NCBI GenBank assembly: GCA_001796785.1
Contig: MGNL01000166.1
Span: 3,890 to 13,636 of the forward strand
Reading direction: 5' to 3'
Length of the DNA stretch: 9,747 bases
From: Chloroflexi bacterium RBG_16_51_16
GTDB lineage: Bacteria; Chloroflexota; Anaerolineae; Anaerolineales; Villigracilaceae
In this document: in pieces, positions 7,083 to 9,747 of the stretch
How the letters are laid out: each line of letters opens with the position of its first letter
Position numbering within the stretch: position 1 is the stretch's first letter
The notes under the pieces: generated by a model
What the model was told of the DNA's origin: nothing
Seen by the model: only the letters and a program-made list of their open reading frames with translations
Databases searched by the model: none
Made by a program: the position numbers and the translations under genes

Positions 7083-7859
7083 ATGTCATTCCAGGGCTAC
7101 AATCGATTAACAGTTTTACTCTCCACAAAGCTTGTGACTAAAGAATTGCATATCATCCAGGAAAATTATCTAAGAACCCTTGATCGGATAGCAGCCGCTG
7201 CAAAAGCCAGCGGCCGATCGCCGGAAATGATCCGTCTCGTTGTTATAAGTAAAGCTCAATCTGTCGAAGTAATCAAAATTGCCATTCAGGCTGGCATCAA
7301 GCTTTTCGGCGAGAATTATCCGGAAGAAGCAGTCGAAAAAATGGAAACATTAGGTTTCCCGGTCGATTTGGAATGGCATATGGTCGGGCATGTCCAGAGC
7401 AGGAAAGTGGATCTGGTTGCCAAACATTTCCAACTCCTCCACTCGCTTGACAGTCTAAAACTTGCCAGGCGATTGGATCGCTCGTGTGGTCAGGAAGGCA
7501 AGAAACTCCCGGTACTCCTGGAATTTAATATCGGCGGCGAGGCTAGTAAGAATGGCTGGTTGGCGAACCAGGAAAAAAAATGGCCGGATCTGCTGGACGA
7601 ATTGGTGAACTTGCGGGATATGCCAAATTTATCTGTGAAAGGGTTGATGTGCATGCCTCCCCCTGCAGATCTAGCTGAAATTTCACGATCGTATTTTATC
7701 AAAACCCGGAAACTGCAGGATTTCTTGAGGACTCAACTACCTGATCTTCAATGGACAGAATTGTCCATGGGAACAAGCGCGGATTATGATATCGCGGTTG
7801 AAGAAGGTGCAACCCTAATAAGGGTGGGCACCGCTATCCTGGGAACTCGCACGAATTGA
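7083..7859 (+). CDS. yggS: YggS/YlmE PLP-binding homeostasis protein
   Basis: PLP-binding protein of the YggS/PROSC family, a fold-type III TIM-barrel protein that buffers pyridoxal phosphate and affects amino-acid metabolism rather than acting as an enzyme. Residue numbers count from the ATG at 7083. The Schiff-base lysine is Lys57 in LVVISKAQ. Other landmarks are LFGENY, EWHMVGHVQSRKV, NIGGEASKNGW, GLMCMPPP and, near the C-terminus, LSMGTSADYDIAVEEGATLIRVGTAILG, including the phosphate-binding part. The first 17-21 residues are not typical of the family. GTG at 7134 (241 residues) or TTG at 7146 (237 residues) would give a normal length, but neither has a clear ribosome site, so the ATG at 7083 is kept provisionally. 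Gap to pgeF is 24 bases, with no promoter or terminator seen. Confidence 0.88.
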   Translation: MSFQGYNRLTVLLSTKLVTKELHIIQENYLRTLDRIAAAAKASGRSPEMIRLVVISKAQSVEVIKIAIQAGIKLFGENYPEEAVEKMETLGFPVDLEWHMVGHVQSRKVDLVAKHFQLLHSLDSLKLARRLDRSCGQEGKKLPVLLEFNIGGEASKNGWLANQEKKWPDLLDELVNLRDMPNLSVKGLMCMPPPADLAEISRSYFIKTRKLQDFLRTQLPDLQWTELSMGTSADYDIAVEEGATLIRVGTAILGTRTN

Positions 7860-7883
7860 TATCATTGTTGATATGATTAAGAC

Positions 7884-7888
7884 GGAGG
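7884..7888 (+). promoter_or_regulatory. Strong ribosome binding site deciding the yggT start
   Basis: GGAGG lies four bases before the ATG at 7893 and is the best Shine-Dalgarno match in the window. It favours the ATG over a TTG at 7890, which would sit only one base from the site. Confidence 0.7.
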
Positions 7889-7892
7889 TTTG

Positions 7893-8159
7893 ATGAATTT
7901 TGATCTTGTTGCTTTGTTTATCAGGTTGATTGCACAAGTATTAATCTGGATCGTTATAGCCTCTGCATTGCTTTCTTTTTTCCTGTCACCTTATCATCCG
8001 GTGCGTCAGAGCCTGGATCGGATTGTGGATCCCTTTTTGAATCCCATCCGTCGCATCGTCCCCTCGGCAGGTATGTTTGATTTCAGTCCTTTAATCCTGA
8101 TCATTGCATTGGAACTTTTCTCAAGAATCCTCTCAAGTTTCTTTCTTTCCATAGGATGA
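7893..8159 (+). CDS. yggT: YggT/YlmG family membrane protein
   Basis: An 88-residue YGGT-family membrane protein with two helices (about residues 5-30 and 64-85). The family hallmark lies between them: SFFLSPYHPVRQSLDRI, then VDPFLNPIRRIVPSAGMFDFSP, matching the usual pattern of a Pro-rich amphipathic segment ending in DFSPL. YggT/YlmG homologues have been linked to osmotic-shock tolerance, to nucleoid or plastid division and to lateral cell-wall growth, with no agreed biochemical role. The gene is 33 bases after yggS, has a strong GGAGG ribosome site, and its stop is 8 bases before the start of yggU. Position after pgeF and yggS, without sepF between them, is notable. Confidence 0.9.
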   Translation: MNFDLVALFIRLIAQVLIWIVIASALLSFFLSPYHPVRQSLDRIVDPFLNPIRRIVPSAGMFDFSPLILIIALELFSRILSSFFLSIG

Positions 8160-8167
8160 GGTAAATC

Positions 8168-8485
8168 ATGGTGAGAAAATTTACACTCCATGACGGTAAA
8201 CGTGGTTCGGCTTTGACGCTTCGGGTTACATCCCGGGCAAGCAGGAATGCAATCGTCGGCGTCTTGAACGACGGCACCATAAAGGTTCACCTGAAAGCGC
8301 CACCGGTGAATGATAAGGCAAACCAGGCATTGATTGGGTTATTAGCTGAAGTCCTGCAAGTGGCAAAATCCCGGATCGATATCATTGCCGGAGCAACTGG
8401 TCGGGATAAGTTGGTTTCGGTGTTGGATATGGATACTAGTGTCGCTCATAAACGGATCGTCGCACACATCGAAGAAATCGATTGA
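8168..8485 (+). CDS. yggU: DUF167 / YggU family protein
   Basis: A 105-residue cytoplasmic protein of the DUF167/YggU family, which has a small alpha/beta fold and no established function. Family landmarks are RVTSRASRNAIVGV (from about residue 19), VHLKAPPVNDKANQALIGLLAEVL (about 40-63) and SRIDIIAGATGRDKLVSV (about 68-85), the usual APPV(D/N)xKAN core followed by GxTxRxK. The start ATG at 8168 has a GAGG six bases upstream that overlaps the stop of yggT, so the two are co-translated. In proteobacteria yggS, yggT and yggU are also neighbours, supporting a shared but unknown role. This is the last plus-strand gene of the operon. Confidence 0.9.
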   Translation: MVRKFTLHDGKRGSALTLRVTSRASRNAIVGVLNDGTIKVHLKAPPVNDKANQALIGLLAEVLQVAKSRIDIIAGATGRDKLVSVLDMDTSVAHKRIVAHIEEID

Positions 8486-8574
8486 TCGGTGATATCGGTT
8501 TGGTTTCGGTTTGGGATTGAACACTATGTGGGGTTATTTATTTGTAAGATAATTTCCATGACTAATTTATTCTC

Positions 8575-8610
8575 GCCCATTTAGAATCTGCTGGGCAATC
8601 GTTCTTATTT
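8575..8610. terminator. Weak hairpin, possible bidirectional terminator
   Basis: GCCCA at 8575-8579 pairs with TGGGC at 8592-8596. A possible inner helix (TAG with CTG, one wobble) follows after a bulge, and a T-rich stretch occupies 8601-8610. It lies between convergent yggU and the lytic transglycosylase, where a terminator is expected. The stem is only five strong pairs and the T run is broken, so the call is tentative. The rest of 8486-8614 holds only a few GGTTT repeats near 8497-8514 and no gene. Confidence 0.3.
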
Positions 8611-8614
8611 TCAA

Positions 8615-9747
8615 TCACACACTTGCTTGAGCGTATAGTCTCTTATATATTAAATAAATTTCAAAAATATTTCGAATATAGTCCCTGGTTTCACCAAACC
8701 TTATGACTTCCAAAAACAGGTCGTTGTCTCCTCCCGCGAGGTGTTTCCATATCAAGGCATTTCCGGGGCCTCCATTATAGGCGGCCAGGGCGCTTAAAAG
8801 ATCTCCGTTCAATGAACGCTGGTTTGAAGCAAGATAATACGTACCGAATCTTATGCTCACATCGGGACGGTACAGGTCGTCTTCTTTAAACTCAATCGGC
8901 CAGCCAAGTTTATTCGCGATATCTATTCCTGTACCCGGAACGATTTGCATTAATCCTCGCGCTTCCTGGGTGGATTTGATAAATCCTTTGAATAAACTCT
9001 CCTGGCGTATAACACCGAAAATCAAGAGGGGATCAAGGTTCTCAGCCTCCGCTACTGGAATAACCAGGTTGGAAAAGTACAGTCCATAACGTAGATGACT
9101 GAAGTAGGGTGGAGCCAGCATGGATTCCGCATGGTCGTCCAACCCTGCCATAGTCAACGTATCACGAGCCGCGAATATGGCTGTGTAGTAGAGTCCCAGA
9201 TCAAGCAGGTAATTCGCAAGTCTGTAGGATGCCACTGGGTCGGTGCTTACCTGTTCTCGTAAATTCTCAAATTCCTGGCTGGCTTCTTCATGTAAGCCTA
9301 ATTGCCAGAACTCGGTACCTCGAATGAACCGGATATCGTCTACCAGGTTACCGGGTCCAGTCAAGTCGGTATCTGCTGGAAGATTGAAAGTCAATCGCAG
9401 CCAGGCATCCGCAGCGGCTCTTTCCGCGACCAGGTCAGGGAGGTTAATAGGGCTTTGATTTGGTTTGAATGATTCTTCATCAGCCAGGATTTCTCGCGCT
9501 CGTTCGCTGTAATACCCACCGGGATCCGCGATCAGCCCTTGCTGCCAGGAAGTATGCGCTGCCTCCAGATCACCGGATTTTTCCTGGGTCTTTCCAATCC
9601 ATAGGTATGCACGGGCCCGGTCAACCGGCTGCTGGGCTGTCGATAGGCTACTATTAAAAGCAGCCATGGCGTGTTCGTAATCCTGTTGGCGGTAACGAAC
9701 AATTCCTGCCAGAAAGATGGCTGTAGGCGCTTGATCATTGGCAGGAA
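8615..9747 (-). CDS. Slt-type lytic transglycosylase with TPR-like repeats (5' end missing)
   Basis: Soluble lytic murein transglycosylase-like enzyme that cleaves the MurNAc-GlcNAc bond, forming 1,6-anhydro ends. The reading frame stays open through 9745 to the window edge, so the N-terminus with any signal peptide lies beyond it; the ATG at 9667 is most likely an internal Met. The visible N-terminal part has TPR-like helical pairs (for example near 9660-9480 and 9300-9130). The catalytic GH23/SLT domain is complete at the C-terminus: VIRQESLF with catalytic Glu encoded at 9001-8999, then ARGLMQIVPGT, then AAYNGGPGNALIW and ETRDYIRNIFEIY, all family motifs intact. It converges on the plus-strand operon. 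The specific paralogue cannot be told from the fragment. Confidence 0.9.
   Translation of the reverse strand, partial: PANDQAPTAIFLAGIVRYRQQDYEHAMAAFNSSLSTAQQPVDRARAYLWIGKTQEKSGDLEAAHTSWQQGLIADPGGYYSERAREILADEESFKPNQSPINLPDLVAERAAADAWLRLTFNLPADTDLTGPGNLVDDIRFIRGTEFWQLGLHEEASQEFENLREQVSTDPVASYRLANYLLDLGLYYTAIFAARDTLTMAGLDDHAESMLAPPYFSHLRYGLYFSNLVIPVAEAENLDPLLIFGVIRQESLFKGFIKSTQEARGLMQIVPGTGIDIANKLGWPIEFKEDDLYRPDVSIRFGTYYLASNQRSLNGDLLSALAAYNGGPGNALIWKHLAGGDNDLFLEVIRFGETRDYIRNIFEIYLIYKRLYAQASV

Noticed and set aside
7573..7580. A8 run in yggS as a programmed frameshift site
   Set aside because: The heptamer A AAA AAA is in phase, but no stimulatory hairpin or upstream ribosome-like sequence is evident, and a -1 shift would only truncate the protein after about 30 codons.
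8006..8290. 94-residue open frame on the minus strand across yggT and yggU
   Set aside because: It lies antisense to two recognised genes and shows no family features or ribosome site.
8497..8514. GGTTT short repeats as a G-quadruplex or regulatory repeat
   Set aside because: The G runs are only two to three bases long and copies are few; chance is the simpler explanation.
1..9747. CRISPR array, tRNA/rRNA gene, insertion sequence, attachment site or defence system
   Set aside because: No spaced direct repeats, tRNA-like cloverleaf, transposase or terminal inverted repeats were seen; the intergenic gaps are short and the genes are chromosomal housekeeping or envelope genes.

Overview
The window looks like a piece of a bacterial chromosome of moderate GC content, most plausibly from an uncultured Chloroflexota member (Anaerolineae-like). 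That placement is inference. It rests on a glutaredoxin-like domain fused to DUF2085, a Tat-exported L,D-transpeptidase with an SH3-like N-terminal part, and a ylm-type gene string without sepF. There is no rRNA, tRNA or other phylogenetic marker to confirm it. I see no mobile element, CRISPR array, phage gene or defence gene; the region reads as ordinary chromosomal housekeeping and cell-envelope content.

Layout. (1) 10-1287, minus strand: a 12-helix MFS transporter. (2) 1288-1417: a 130-bp divergent promoter region with a TATAAT box on each strand. (3) 1418-3187, plus strand: three overlapping genes, namely a patatin-like phospholipase, a 75-residue two-helix membrane protein and an alpha/beta-hydrolase of the phospholipase/carboxylesterase type. 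(4) 3188-3345: an intergenic stretch with a good sigma70-type promoter. (5) 3346-8485, plus strand: a tightly packed run of seven genes: Tat-type L,D-transpeptidase, CcdA-type thiol-electron transporter, glutaredoxin-DUF2085 fusion, PgeF/YlmD, YggS/YlmE, YggT/YlmG and YggU (DUF167). (6) 8486-8614: a short convergent gap with a weak hairpin. (7) 8615-9747, minus strand: a TPR-containing Slt-type lytic transglycosylase whose 5' end lies beyond the window.

How the genes fit together. The seven-gene run joins three themes. The L,D-transpeptidase (3-3 peptidoglycan cross-linking, with an exported catalytic Cys) abuts ccdA, which moves thiol reductant outward. Next comes a membrane protein whose glutaredoxin-like CxxC domain is predicted to be cytoplasmic, while two Cys of its DUF2085 part are predicted to face outward. 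The last four genes resemble the ylmD-ylmE-ylmG cluster that accompanies ftsZ in many Gram-positive lineages. PgeF and YggS act in metabolite repair and PLP homeostasis, and YggT is a division- or envelope-linked membrane protein. The convergent lytic transglycosylase adds another peptidoglycan enzyme. The most interesting candidate is the CcdA plus glutaredoxin-DUF2085 pair as an uncharacterised transmembrane thiol relay.
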